DNA of 64,000 bases, from NCBI GenBank assembly GCA_025548565.1, contig JAJLPB010000002.1, positions 682,001-746,000 on the forward strand, written 5' to 3'. The notes below the pieces were generated by a model, which ran no database searches, was not told where the DNA came from, and was given only the letters and a program-made list of their open reading frames with translations. A program made the translations under genes and the position numbers. The stretch's first letter is position 1. Every line of letters starts with the position of its first letter. Below, in pieces: positions 47,975-55,776 of this stretch. The DNA is from Rugamonas sp. A1-17 (GTDB lineage: Bacteria > Pseudomonadota > Gammaproteobacteria > Burkholderiales > Burkholderiaceae_D).

Positions 47975-49339
47975 TTGCTCACCCCAGTCAACTATCCTCT
48001 TCTGGCCACGCGGCGCGACGCCGCGATACTCATAGTGGACGACGCGCCGGAGAACCTGAGCGCGCTGCGCAAACTGATGGTCCAGCAAGGCTACCAGACC
48101 TTCGTCGCCACCTCGGGCGAACGGGCGCTGAAGATCGCCCGCCGCGTCCATCCCGACCTGATCCTGCTCGACGTGGTCATGCCCGGCATGGACGGTTTCG
48201 AAACCTGCCGCCAGCTCAAGAGCCACGCCGCCACCCAGCGCATCCCGGTCATCTTCATGAGCGCGCGCACCGAGACCGAGGACGTGGTGGCCGGCTTCGA
48301 CATCGGCGCGGTGGACTACATCAGCAAGCCGCTGCGCATGGCCGAGGTGAGCGCCCGCGTGCGCACGCAGCTCAACATCCGCAGTCGCAGCGAGACCCAG
48401 GAAGAACAGGCCGAGCGCCTGCGCACCATCGTCAACAACATGGCCGAGGGCCTGCTGATCATCGAGGCGGACGGCCGCATCCAGTTCACCAACCCGGCCT
48501 GCGACAAATACCTCGGCTACCAGGAAAACGAACTGGCCGGCGGCTCCATCGCCGACCTGCTCAACCCCATGGTGGCGCGGGAATACCTGGACTACTTCGA
48601 CCGCTACGCCGCCGCGCCGGAGACGGCGCACAGCCACGGCACGCGCGAGGTGATCATCCGCCACCGCAACGGCAGCTCGGTGTGCATGGACCTGACCCTG
48701 ACGCCGATGTACCTGCGCCAGCCGCTGTTCATCGGCCTGCTGCACGACATCACCCACCACAAGCAGTCCGAGGACGCGCTGCAGCGCGCCGCCATGGTCG
48801 ACCCGCTGACCAAGATCGCCAACCGCCGCCACTTCGACACCTTCCTGGAAAAGGAATGGCAGCGCGCCATGCGCAGCGGCCTGCCCTTGTCGCTGGTGGT
48901 GCTGGACGTCGACCACTTCAAGCTGTACAACGACACCCTCGGCCACCCGGCCGGCGACGCCTGCCTGCAGCAGGTGGCGCAGGCCATCGCCTCGCACGCG
49001 CTGCGCCCGACCGACCTGGCGGCGCGCTACGGCGGCGAGGAATTCGTGCTGCTGTTCGCCGAGACCGACAGCGACTCGGCCCACCTGCTGGCCGAATCGA
49101 TCCGCGCCCACGTCGAATCGCTGCAGATCCCGCACCCGCGCTCGACCACCTCGGCATGGCTGACGGTGAGCATCGGCGTGGCCACCATCCGGCCGCACCA
49201 GCTGGACAACATCGAATCGCTGTTCGTCGCCGCCGACCGCGCCATGTACGTGGCCAAGGAAGGCGGCCGCAATCAGGTGCAGGCCACCACCACCGGCAGC
49301 GCCGCGATGGAGGCCGTCAAGGCGCTGGTGATGCGCTGA
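47975..49339 (+). CDS. REC-PAS-GGDEF diguanylate cyclase
   Basis: A 454-residue cyclic-di-GMP synthase. Receiver domain: LIVDDAPENLSALRKL, phospho-Asp in LILLDVVMPGMDG, Lys in YISKPLRMAEV. PAS domain about residues 145-260 (LRTIVNNMAEGLLIIEADG). GGDEF domain with active site GGEEF (in RYGGEEFVLLFAE) and RPTD five residues before it, the RxxD inhibitory site, so product inhibition is likely. It starts with TTG at 47975, as no in-frame ATG precedes the receiver domain. Tail overlaps the convergent MFS gene by 23 nt. Confidence 0.94.
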   Translation: MLTPVNYPLLATRRDAAILIVDDAPENLSALRKLMVQQGYQTFVATSGERALKIARRVHPDLILLDVVMPGMDGFETCRQLKSHAATQRIPVIFMSARTETEDVVAGFDIGAVDYISKPLRMAEVSARVRTQLNIRSRSETQEEQAERLRTIVNNMAEGLLIIEADGRIQFTNPACDKYLGYQENELAGGSIADLLNPMVAREYLDYFDRYAAAPETAHSHGTREVIIRHRNGSSVCMDLTLTPMYLRQPLFIGLLHDITHHKQSEDALQRAAMVDPLTKIANRRHFDTFLEKEWQRAMRSGLPLSLVVLDVDHFKLYNDTLGHPAGDACLQQVAQAIASHALRPTDLAARYGGEEFVLLFAETDSDSAHLLAESIRAHVESLQIPHPRSTTSAWLTVSIGVATIRPHQLDNIESLFVAADRAMYVAKEGGRNQVQATTTGSAAMEAVKALVMR

Positions 49340-50480
49340 TCCGGCCATGGCCGCGCAGGGCCTTGAGCCCCAGCGGCACGCTGGCCGCCAGCGCCAGCAG
49401 CGAAAACAGGATCACGCCCCAGCCGCCCAGGTCCTGGAACAGCGCCCCGGCGCCGACCGTCCCCAGCGCCACGGCGGCGAAAGTCACCACCACCGATTGC
49501 GACAACAGCGAGCCATCGCGGTCGCGCGCCGAGATAAAGCTGTTCAGTATCGCCATGACGGTATAGAAGGCCGCGTTCAGCGCCAGCTGCGCGACGAAGA
49601 ACGCCGCCACGCCGCGCGCCATGAAGAAGCCGGCCACCGACGCCGACATCACCGCCAGCGCCGCCATCACCGTCAAGCCGCGCCGCGCCGCCAGCGCCGG
49701 TATGGCCGGCACCACCGCGCCGAAGAACCCCAGCAGCGACGACAGCGACAGCAGCATGCCGATGGACGGCAGCGACAGCCCGATGCGCTCCCCCTGCAGC
49801 GCCGACACCGCCCACACGCCGGCCTGCACGCTGTACACGCCGACGAACACGCCCCACGCCAGCCACACCTCCACCCTTCCGCGCGGGTGGCCGGCATGGA
49901 CCGCCGGCTGCGGCGCCGGCATCAGCACCGGCACCCGCACCGCCGCCAACCCCAGCACCGCGGCCAGCAGCGCCAGGCCATACCAGATGCCGCTGCCCGC
50001 CGCCACGCCCGGCAGCAGGGTCAGTAAAGTGAACACCCCCGCCACCGCCAGCCCGGAAAGCAGCAGCACCACGCCCCAAAGGCGCTCCGCATCGCGATGG
50101 CATGCCAGGCAGATGCCGACCATGACGATCATCTGCGCCTCGCAGAAGCCGGCGCCGAAGCGCGCCAGCGCGAACGCCGGCGCCGACACCGTCAGCGCCG
50201 ACAGCACCTGGCTCCACACCAGCAGCACGAGCGCGCCGGCGGTGAGCTGCGATGGCCAGCGCCTGGCCAGCGCCGGCAGCGCGATGCAGCCGGCCAGCAT
50301 GCCCACCACCTCCGCCCCGGCCAGCATGGTGGCCGCGCCCTCCTCCAGCCGCAGGCGCGCCATCGCGTTCGTCACCAGCAGCGGCATCATGGTGGTGCCG
50401 CCGATGCCCAGCGCCCAGCTGCAGGCCAGCACGAAGGTGGGACGGATTTGGCGCGCGGGCCGCACTGGGGTGATGATCAT
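49317..50480 (-). CDS. MFS transporter (YbfB/YnfM-like, drug or metabolite efflux type)
   Basis: A 387-residue membrane protein with about 12 helices; weak loop motifs (ARRWPSQLTAGALVLL) place it in the MFS, but the closer family is unclear. N-terminus VRPARQIRPTFVLACSWALG. The ATG at 50480 is preceded by CGGAGAAACG. It is divergent from the AraC-type regulator (172 nt) and adjacent to the FMO-ALDH-SDR operon, so import or export of the substrate of that module is likely. Confidence 0.85.
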   Translation of the reverse strand: MIITPVRPARQIRPTFVLACSWALGIGGTTMMPLLVTNAMARLRLEEGAATMLAGAEVVGMLAGCIALPALARRWPSQLTAGALVLLVWSQVLSALTVSAPAFALARFGAGFCEAQMIVMVGICLACHRDAERLWGVVLLLSGLAVAGVFTLLTLLPGVAAGSGIWYGLALLAAVLGLAAVRVPVLMPAPQPAVHAGHPRGRVEVWLAWGVFVGVYSVQAGVWAVSALQGERIGLSLPSIGMLLSLSSLLGFFGAVVPAIPALAARRGLTVMAALAVMSASVAGFFMARGVAAFFVAQLALNAAFYTVMAILNSFISARDRDGSLLSQSVVVTFAAVALGTVGAGALFQDLGGWGVILFSLLALAASVPLGLKALRGHGRISASPAP

Positions 50481-50652
50481 CGTTTCTCCGAAGTGAGCGG
50501 CGAGATTGCGCGCTGGAGTCAAGCATACGGCGGCGGCACGCGGCATGGGGTCCGAAGCGGCCAAAAAGAGACACCGATCCGGTCATTTCCGCGCCGGACA
50601 CCCCATGCCCGCAAATCCATACTATGCTGGCTCCATCTTCAAAGGAGCTGCC

Positions 50653-51708
50653 GTGACGGCGAAATCCCACCATCCCGATTCCGACGCCGACGTGCCGCCG
50701 CATGTGATCCGCCAGGTCCTGCAGCTGCTGGCCAGTCGCGGCCACTCGCCCGAACGCCTGTGCAAGGGTCTGGGCTTCACGCCCGAGAACCTGTGCGACG
50801 CCAGCTTCCGCGTCTCCTACCGTCAAACCAGCCTGCTGGTGAAGCGCGCCATGCAACGCTGGGGCGACCCGGCCATCGGCATCGCCACCGGCGCGCGCCA
50901 GACCGTGGTCTGTTTCGGCCTGCCCGGCCTGGGCATGCTGACCTGCGCCACGCTGGGCGAGGCCTTCCACTACCTGATCCGCCACCAGCGCGCCGCCGGC
51001 GCCCTCACCGTCAATGAACTCGGCATCCTCGACGAGCATCACTTCGTCGCCGAAGTCACCACCCGCTTTCACGATCCCGAAATGGAGCCCTTCTTCATCG
51101 AGGAGATTTTCGTCAGCAGCGTGGAGGTGTCGCGCGCATTGGTTGGCTCGCACTTCCGCCCGGCGCGGCTGGAGCTGCGCTATCCGCGCCCGGCCTACGC
51201 CAGCGCCTACAACGAATACTTCCGCTGCCCGGTGACGTTCAACGCGCCGATGAACCGGCTGATCTGCGACATGGCCTGGTTCCACTGCCCGCTGCCCACC
51301 CACGACCGCTACATGCAGACCACCCTGCAGGCGCAGATCGACAAGCTGCTGGACGTGGACCAGCCGCGCAACGACCTGGTGGAATCGATCATGAACCTGC
51401 TGCGGGTCTCGATCGACGAAGTGCCCGGCCTGGCCGCCATCGGCGCGGCGCTCAACCTCAGCGAGCGCACGCTGCGCCGCCGCCTGTCGGACCTGAACAC
51501 GAGTTATCAGCGGCTGGTCGACCAGGTGCGCTACGAATGCGCGCTCGACCTGCTCAAGCGCAGCGACATGCCGCTGGTGGATGTCGCCATGGCGACCGGC
51601 TTCACGGACGCGCGCAACTTCCGACGCGCCTTCAAGCGCTGGTCCGGCATGCTGCCGAACCAGGTGCGGCAAGGCGCGGCGGCGCCGCGCCCCAACGCCT
51701 GGGCCTAG
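50653..51708 (+). CDS. AraC-family regulator (GTG start)
   Basis: A 351-residue activator with the N-terminal arabinose-binding-like domain (about residues 10-220) and a C-terminal double HTH (LSERTLRRRLSDLNTSYQRL; VDVAMATGFTDARNFRRAFK). This is the OruR/FeaR-like architecture found next to catabolic operons. The GTG at 50653 follows AAAGGAGCTGCC, a nearly ideal ribosome-binding site, whereas the longer upstream reading has none. Divergent from the MFS gene; ends 4 nt from the SDR gene stop. Confidence 0.92.
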   Translation: MTAKSHHPDSDADVPPHVIRQVLQLLASRGHSPERLCKGLGFTPENLCDASFRVSYRQTSLLVKRAMQRWGDPAIGIATGARQTVVCFGLPGLGMLTCATLGEAFHYLIRHQRAAGALTVNELGILDEHHFVAEVTTRFHDPEMEPFFIEEIFVSSVEVSRALVGSHFRPARLELRYPRPAYASAYNEYFRCPVTFNAPMNRLICDMAWFHCPLPTHDRYMQTTLQAQIDKLLDVDQPRNDLVESIMNLLRVSIDEVPGLAAIGAALNLSERTLRRRLSDLNTSYQRLVDQVRYECALDLLKRSDMPLVDVAMATGFTDARNFRRAFKRWSGMLPNQVRQGAAAPRPNAWA

Positions 51709-51712
51709 CCCC

Positions 51713-52579
51713 TCAGGACAGTTCCCACTTTCCTTCGTTGGAAACCACCAGCCCGCGCTTGCGCAGCGATTCCATGTAACGCGCGTGGCCGCGCACGCCC
51801 TTCTTGCGGAACAGCGGTATCAGGCGCGGAAGGAAGTTCGGCGCCAGCATCGCCAGCCGCACCGACCATGACTCGCTCAAGCGCGGATAACGCTCCAGGC
51901 AGGGGTGGTCGAGCATGCGCATCACCTGGCGCGCCACGTCCGCCGGCTGCTGCGGCGGGTCCATGAACTGCAGCGTGTTGCCGCCTTCGACCGCCTCGCG
52001 CATCAGCATCGGCGTCTCCGTGGCCGAGGGCAGCACGCTGCCCACATGCACGCCGTGCCGCTCGCGGTCCATGCCCAGGCACAGCATGGCCCCGCGCAGT
52101 CCGAACTTGGTGGCCGAATAGACGCCCGTCTCCGGCAGCGGAAAAATGCCGCCCAGCGACACGGTGTTGATCACGCGCCCGTCGCCGCTGCGCTGCAGGG
52201 CCGCGAAGGCCAGCCGCGTCAATACGATGGGCGACAGCAGGTTGATGTTCAGCTCTCCCAGGATATGCTCGACCGAACGTTCCTCGAAATGGCCGGTGCC
52301 GGTGATGGCGGCGTTGTTGACCAGGATGTCCAGCCGCCCGTAGCGCGCCTGCACGAAGGCCAGCAACGCGGGCAGCTTGCTGAAATCGGACAGGTCGACC
52401 GCCACGCCGACCGCCGACGGCCCCAGCTCGGCGGTGGCGCGGTCCAGCGCCTCCTGGTTGTAGTCGGCCAGCACGCAGATGATGCCGCGCTCGATGAAGC
52501 CACGGCAGATCTCGCGGCCGATGCCGCCTGCGCCGCCGGTGATGAGAGCGACCCGGCCGCTCTTCGATGTAGTAGCCAT
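51713..52579 (-). CDS. SDR-family oxidoreductase
   Basis: A 288-residue short-chain dehydrogenase: cofactor motif VALITGGAGGIGREICRGF, NNAAITG, catalytic Ser-Tyr-Lys in VSLGGIFPLPETGVYSATKFG. The C-terminus (RKKGVRGHARYMESLRKRG) is positively charged and longer than usual. It lies 11 nt after the aldehyde dehydrogenase; GAGGAACACAC precedes the ATG at 52579. Probably acts on an alcohol or ketone in the same route as the monooxygenase. Confidence 0.93.
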   Translation of the reverse strand: MATTSKSGRVALITGGAGGIGREICRGFIERGIICVLADYNQEALDRATAELGPSAVGVAVDLSDFSKLPALLAFVQARYGRLDILVNNAAITGTGHFEERSVEHILGELNINLLSPIVLTRLAFAALQRSGDGRVINTVSLGGIFPLPETGVYSATKFGLRGAMLCLGMDRERHGVHVGSVLPSATETPMLMREAVEGGNTLQFMDPPQQPADVARQVMRMLDHPCLERYPRLSESWSVRLAMLAPNFLPRLIPLFRKKGVRGHARYMESLRKRGLVVSNEGKWELS

Positions 52580-52590
52580 GTGTGTTCCTC

Positions 52591-54117
52591 TCAGATGGTG
52601 CCGGTGCCGCTGCCGCCGGCCGCGCCGAGCTGCATCCAGATGGTCTTGGTCTCGGTGTACTGGTCGTGCGCCATCAGCGATTTCTCTCGCCCGCCGAAGC
52701 CGGACTCCTTGTAACCGCCGAACGGCACGCCGGTATCGCCCTCGGAGAAGCAATTGACCGACACGGTGCCGGCCCGTATCGCCCGCGCCACGCCGTGCGC
52801 CGCATCCAGGTTGCTGGTATAGACCGACGAAGCCAGGCCGTAGTTGGTGTCGTTGGCCATCGCCACGCCCTCGGCCAGCGTATCGAAGCCCAGCACCGAC
52901 AGCACCGGCCCGAATATCTCCTCGCGCGCGATGTTCATCGAAGGCTGCACATGATCGAAAATCGTCGGCTCCACGAAGCTGCCGCCGGAATCGCGCCGCA
53001 CCTGCGCGCCGCCGTGCACCAGCGCCGCGCCCTGCGCCTTGCCGCCGTCGATGTAGGCCAGCACGCGCTGCATGTGGCCAGGTTCGATCAGCGCACCCAC
53101 CCGCGTGGCCGGATCGAGCGGATCGCCGACCCGCCACTCGTCGAACGCCCCCTTGACCAGTTCCAGCAGCTCGTCCTTGCGCGAGCGATGCACGATCAGG
53201 CGCGAACCCGCGCTGCAGTTCTCGCCCTGGCAGAACAGCGCCCCGGTTGCCACCTGCTGCGCCACGCGCGGCAGGTCGGCGGCGTCGGCCAGCACCAGCG
53301 CCGGGCTCTTGCCGCCGCATTCCAGCACCACCCGCTTCAGGTTCGACTCGGCCGAATACTTCAGGAACAGCCGCCCCACCTCGCCCGAACCGGTGAAGCT
53401 GATGCAGTCGATATCGCGGTGCCGCCCCATCGCCTGCCCCACCGTCTCGCCGTAGCCCGGCACGATATTGAGCACGCCCTCCGGCACGCCGGCCTCCAAT
53501 GCCAGGCGGCCCAGCATCAGCGCCGTCAGCGACGTCTGCTCGGCGGGCTTGATCACCATCGAATTGCCGCTGGCGAGCGCGGGGCCGATCTTCCAACCGG
53601 CCAGATACAGCGGAAAATTCCACGGCAGGACCGCGCCCACCACGCCGATCGGCTCGCGCACGATCATCGCCACCACATCGGGCGCGGTCGGCGCCATCTG
53701 GTCGTACAGCTTGTCGGCCGCCTCGGCGTGCCAGCGCAGGCTCTCGATCATGTCCGGCAGGTCGGCCGCCAGCGCATCGCGTATCGGCTTGCCCGAGTCC
53801 AGGCTCTCCATCACCGCCAGCGTCTCCAGGTTGGCCTCGACCAGGTCGGCCAATCGCAGCAGCACCTTCTTGCGGTGCTTGGGCGAGGCCCCCGACCAGT
53901 GTCCGCGCTCGAAGGCCCGGCGCGCCGCGCTGACCGCGTCGTCCACTTCGACCGCGCCGCAGCGGGCGATACCGGCCAAGCGCCGTCCGTTGGCGGGATT
54001 GATGGAATCGAACTCCTCGGCCGAGACGGCGTTGACGAAACGCCCGCCGATCAGCGCGCGGGTTTCAAAATCCAGTTGCGCGGCCTGCTGCTGGTAGTAC
54101 TGCAAAGTCTTGTCCAT
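52591..54117 (-). CDS. Aldehyde dehydrogenase (PuuC/AldB-like)
   Basis: A 508-residue NAD(P)-dependent aldehyde dehydrogenase: GAVLPWNFPLYLAGWKIGPA, FTGSGEVGRLFLK, catalytic Glu in RVVLECGGKSPALV (C replaces the usual L of ELGG), catalytic Cys in LFCQGENCSAGSRL, and REEIFGPVLSVL. It starts at the ATG at 54117 (AGGA about 10 nt upstream); an overlapping GTG at 54132 would fuse with the FMO stop. Operon order FMO-ALDH-SDR. Confidence 0.94.
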   Translation of the reverse strand: MDKTLQYYQQQAAQLDFETRALIGGRFVNAVSAEEFDSINPANGRRLAGIARCGAVEVDDAVSAARRAFERGHWSGASPKHRKKVLLRLADLVEANLETLAVMESLDSGKPIRDALAADLPDMIESLRWHAEAADKLYDQMAPTAPDVVAMIVREPIGVVGAVLPWNFPLYLAGWKIGPALASGNSMVIKPAEQTSLTALMLGRLALEAGVPEGVLNIVPGYGETVGQAMGRHRDIDCISFTGSGEVGRLFLKYSAESNLKRVVLECGGKSPALVLADAADLPRVAQQVATGALFCQGENCSAGSRLIVHRSRKDELLELVKGAFDEWRVGDPLDPATRVGALIEPGHMQRVLAYIDGGKAQGAALVHGGAQVRRDSGGSFVEPTIFDHVQPSMNIAREEIFGPVLSVLGFDTLAEGVAMANDTNYGLASSVYTSNLDAAHGVARAIRAGTVSVNCFSEGDTGVPFGGYKESGFGGREKSLMAHDQYTETKTIWMQLGAAGGSGTGTI

Positions 54118-54128
54118 GTGTGGCATCC

Positions 54129-55526
54129 TCACGCGGCCACGCGCAGCGCCGGCGACGCTTGCGCCGTGGCGCCGGTGCGCAGATGGTCGTAATAGGTTTC
54201 GCTCAGCTCCGGCCAGCCCATCTTCCTGCGCAAGCGCTTCAGGTAGGACTTGAGCGCATGCGCCTCCAGATACACCTCGTGCCGCTGCGACTTGACGAAT
54301 TTCAGGCCGCCCGACAAGTCCGGATCATCGTTGGCGATCAGCGCATCGAAGCGGCTGGAGCCGCCCGGGTTGTCCAGCTGGTCGCGCAGGTAGGCGGCGA
54401 TCATGAAGGCCTCCGTGTCGAACAGCTTGTAGGCGCTGGAATTGGTCTCGACATAGCCGATGCCGAACAGGTTGCGGTGGTCGCGGCTGAACATCGACAG
54501 GTAGAGCTGCGGCCTGCCGCCACGCCATTCGAAATATTCGGCCGCGTATTTGCAGCTCCACTTGTAGCCGGTGGCGTAGATCACCAGGTCCAGCTTCTCG
54601 CGGCTGCCGTCCTTGAAGACCACCTCGTCGCCGTCGTAGCTGGCCACGTCCGGCTTGACGGCGATATTGCCGTGCTGGAGATTGTGCAGCAGCTGGGAGT
54701 TAAGCAAAGGATGGCTCTCGAACAGGCGATGGTCCGGCTTGGGCAGGCCGAAGCGGGTCAGGTCGCCGGTGAACATCTTCAGCAAAAGGCTCATGATCGG
54801 ACGCGCAATCCACATCGGCAGTTGCGGGCCGCTCTCGCCCACCTGGTCGGCGGGCAGGCCAAACAGATGCTTGGGTATGAAGTGGTAGCCGCGCCGCAGG
54901 CTGATGAAAGCCTTGTCCGCGCGCGACGCCGCGTCGCAGCCGATGTCCGCGCCCGAATTGCCGGCGCCGACGATCATCACCCGCTTGCCGGCGAATTCGT
55001 CGCTGCTCTTGTAGGTGACGGAGTGGCGGATCTCGCCGTTGAAGTGGCCCTTCACCTCCGGCATATTGGGATCCCAGTTGCAGCCGGTGGCGCAGATCAC
55101 GGCGCGATAACGCCGGCGGCTGCCGTCGCCCAGCGTCACCAGCCACTCGCCGCTATCCTCCTTCTTCACGTTCTGCACCGCCGTGTTGAAGCGGATCGCG
55201 CCGCGCAGGTCGAAGGCTTCCGCGTAGCTGCGCACATAGCTCAGTATCTGCTGGTTGGTGGGATAGTCCGGGAACGACTTCGGCATCGGAAAACCGATAA
55301 AGCCCGACAGGTCGCGCGACGAAATGAAGTGCGCCGATTCGTAGATCGGACTACCGGGATTGCTCATGTCCCAGATACCACCCACGTCCGAATGGCGCTC
55401 GAACTGCTCGTACGCCAGCTTCATGCCCTTCAACGCCCGCGCCGCGGACAGGCCGCCCGGCCCCGCGCCCACCACGCACACCGCATTGCCGCAATCGATA
55501 ATTTTATCCGTCTGTTGGTCAGCCAT
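54129..55526 (-). CDS. Flavin-dependent monooxygenase (FMO type)
   Basis: A 465-residue two-dinucleotide-binding-domain monooxygenase. FAD motif CVVGAGPGGLSAARALKG; NADPH motif VMIVGAGNSGADIGCDAA; between them the fingerprint FNGEIRHSVTY, fitting FxGxxxHxxxY of FMOs rather than the W-ending BVMO pattern. ATG at 55526 after GGGAGATA. Start of the FMO-ALDH-SDR operon, divergent from the TonB-dependent receptor. Oxidises a small, probably nitrogen- or sulfur-bearing or ketonic substrate; not assignable further. Confidence 0.92.
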   Translation of the reverse strand: MADQQTDKIIDCGNAVCVVGAGPGGLSAARALKGMKLAYEQFERHSDVGGIWDMSNPGSPIYESAHFISSRDLSGFIGFPMPKSFPDYPTNQQILSYVRSYAEAFDLRGAIRFNTAVQNVKKEDSGEWLVTLGDGSRRRYRAVICATGCNWDPNMPEVKGHFNGEIRHSVTYKSSDEFAGKRVMIVGAGNSGADIGCDAASRADKAFISLRRGYHFIPKHLFGLPADQVGESGPQLPMWIARPIMSLLLKMFTGDLTRFGLPKPDHRLFESHPLLNSQLLHNLQHGNIAVKPDVASYDGDEVVFKDGSREKLDLVIYATGYKWSCKYAAEYFEWRGGRPQLYLSMFSRDHRNLFGIGYVETNSSAYKLFDTEAFMIAAYLRDQLDNPGGSSRFDALIANDDPDLSGGLKFVKSQRHEVYLEAHALKSYLKRLRRKMGWPELSETYYDHLRTGATAQASPALRVAA

Positions 55527-55618
55527 TTCTATCTCCCGTTTTATGAAAAGCCAGGATTCATTGTGCAAACAAAGCCGCCGCCGCACGGGGGCCAAAAGGA
55601 CAAGCAGGGAGCAATTCC

Positions 55619-55668
55619 GGCCAAGGCGGCCGCTTGGGCGCACTTACAACGGTGGGGCCGCCTTGGCC
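55619..55668. promoter_or_regulatory. 13-bp perfect inverted repeat between FMO and TonB receptor genes
   Basis: GGCCAAGGCGGCC (55619-55631) and GGCCGCCTTGGCC (55656-55668) with a 24-nt spacer, in the 250-nt divergent control region. Either a looped operator or a hairpin; the AraC-type regulator next to the module is a candidate ligand of flanking sites. Confidence 0.5.
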
Positions 55669-55776
55669 ATGCCGGCATCCCCGGCTGTCCGATCCAGCCC
55701 CCCTCCCGGTTCGTCGCGCGTCTACAGTCCATTCGCAAGGCAGCAAAAAAACATAACCATCGAACCGGGAGATATC

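Noticed and set aside
49273..51672. A long minus-strand frame covering the MFS and AraC genes
   Set aside because: Shadow frame; the two real genes have clear motifs and starts on their own strands.
51713..53623. A 636-residue reading that seems to join SDR to part of the aldehyde dehydrogenase region
   Set aside because: Only the downstream 288 residues form a domain; the rest is the wrong frame of the ALDH gene, so it is not a fusion.
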